A DNA stretch of 33,317 nucleotides. Source: Clostridiaceae bacterium. GTDB taxonomy: Bacteria; Bacillota; Clostridia; Saccharofermentanales; Saccharofermentanaceae. The stretch is from the NCBI GenBank assembly GCA_012718915.1, contig JAAYBI010000052.1:1-33317 (forward strand). Direction: 5' to 3'. Positions within the stretch are counted from its first letter, which is position 1. Every line of letters starts with the position of its first letter. The notes beneath the pieces were generated by a model that saw only the letters and a list, made by a program, of their open reading frames with translations, ran no database searches and was not told the DNA's origin. Position numbers and translations under genes: made by a program. This document shows positions 32,614 to 33,317 of the stretch, piece by piece.

Positions 32614-33317
32614 ATGTTTTCGTTAAAGGGTCGCGTAGCTGCGATTACCGGTGCTTCATCCGGATTGGGATTACAGATGGCAAAAGGGTTTGCCGAACAG
32701 GGTGCAGATCTAGTCATTATGGCTAGGCGCATAGAACGACTGGAAGCCATAGCAGATAAATTTCAATCAGAAGGCGTTCGATGTCTTCCGATTCAGTGCG
32801 ATGTAACCAAGACCGATGAAGTGAATCGCGCAGCGGAGCAGGCCGTCAAGCATTATGGGAAAGTGGATATTCTTGTTAACAATGCCGGAGCAGCTCGGAA
32901 CGCCGGCGTGCTTGACATGAGTGATGAAGACTGGCAGTTCACTATCGATGCTGATTTAACAAGCGTTTTCAAGGTCACAAGGGCGTTTGCCAACTATATG
33001 GCAAAAGAAAAGCATGGTCGCATTATCAATATTGCTTCCATTTACGGGCAAGTCGGCAATACCGCAATGGATACGGTCGCGTACCATTCATCCAAGGGAG
33101 GCGTCATCAATTTCACCCGCGCCGTAGCCGCTGAACTGGCCAAATACAACATCACCTGCAATACCATCAGCCCCGGCTATTTCGAGACCGAACTGACGGC
33201 AGACACCTTGCGTACAGAGGGATTTACGAACTTTATGAAGGTCTCTGTTCCGATGGGTCGTTACGGCGCCGAAGGCGAACTCAATGCAGCGGCCGTCTTC
33301 CTCGCAAGCGACGAAGC
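32614..33317 (+). CDS. SDR-family dehydrogenase, gluconate 5-dehydrogenase / KduD-like (3' end cut by window)
   Basis: Classical short-chain dehydrogenase, NAD(P)-dependent. 234 codons are visible, out of roughly 250-260 expected. The cofactor motif is TGASSGLG (12-19), followed by NNAG (89-92) and a catalytic Ser142, Tyr157 and Lys161 (YHSSK). The opening MFSLKGRVAAITGASSGLG resembles gluconate 5-dehydrogenases and KduD-type enzymes, which act on sugar acids. AGGAGGAG precedes the ATG. It is read divergently from pgaC. If it is KduD-like it would feed KDG into the kdgK/eda route, but the substrate cannot be decided from the visible part, and other SDRs look alike. Confidence 0.88.
   Translation, partial: MFSLKGRVAAITGASSGLGLQMAKGFAEQGADLVIMARRIERLEAIADKFQSEGVRCLPIQCDVTKTDEVNRAAEQAVKHYGKVDILVNNAGAARNAGVLDMSDEDWQFTIDADLTSVFKVTRAFANYMAKEKHGRIINIASIYGQVGNTAMDTVAYHSSKGGVINFTRAVAAELAKYNITCNTISPGYFETELTADTLRTEGFTNFMKVSVPMGRYGAEGELNAAAVFLASDE

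Noticed and set aside
32478-32750. 90-codon minus-strand frame at the right edge
   Set aside because: It is the antisense of the SDR gene start, whose protein motifs and ribosome binding site are clear.

Overview
The window looks like a chromosomal segment of a low-to-mid GC Gram-positive bacterium, most likely an anaerobic, plant-fibre-degrading member of the Clostridia or a relative. Supporting signs are strong AGGAGG-type ribosome binding sites, a lipoprotein solute receptor with a polysaccharide-type (LplABC/YtcP-like) ABC importer, BceRSAB- and YtrABC-type envelope-stress modules, and radical-SAM lysine 2,3-aminomutase. Species cannot be named from the sequence alone. No tRNA, rRNA, CRISPR array, insertion sequence or phage gene was seen.

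Region 1 (about 1-23.5 kb) is a glucuronate / glucuronoxylan side-chain utilisation locus. It holds a GntR/FCD regulator, fructuronate reductase (uxuB) and mannonate dehydratase (uxuA), a DUF624 membrane protein with a small unknown membrane protein, an SGNH/sialate-O-acetylesterase-type esterase, two permeases and a lipoprotein receptor of a sugar importer, a GH115 alpha-glucuronidase, a GH2 hydrolase with extra C-terminal modules, glucuronate isomerase (uxaC), KDPG aldolase (eda) and KDG kinase (kdgK). Together they can import decorated oligosaccharides, remove acetyl and (methyl)glucuronosyl groups inside the cell, and take glucuronate through fructuronate, mannonate, KDG and KDPG to pyruvate and glyceraldehyde 3-phosphate. 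The whole isomerase (Ashwell) pathway for glucuronate is present. The galacturonate-specific enzymes (UxaA/UxaB) are absent, and no ATP-binding subunit is encoded for the importer. Placed inside this locus, between uxuA and the DUF624 operon, is a two-gene abl operon (ablA/kamA and ablB) for the compatible solute N-epsilon-acetyl-beta-lysine.

The most interesting signal is a repeated palindrome, CTAG-N4-CTAG, lying on or beside the promoters of uxuA, the DUF624/esterase divergent pair and the uxaC/eda divergent pair, with a degenerate copy at the importer promoter. It defines a candidate operator and regulon, probably of the GntR/FCD regulator at the left end, and places the DUF624 protein and its unannotated partner in glucuronate metabolism.

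Region 2 (about 23.5-30.7 kb) holds a small DsrE-like protein, then a four-gene Bce-type module (ATPase, permease, response regulator, kinase, all overlapping, the last two with TTG starts), then a YtrABC-type operon (small GntR regulator, ATPase, ABC-2 permease) with a textbook promoter carrying a tandem repeat.

Region 3 (about 30.7-33.3 kb) holds pgaC-pgaD (poly-beta-1,6-N-acetylglucosamine synthase and partner) on the minus strand and, divergently, an SDR dehydrogenase that runs off the right edge.
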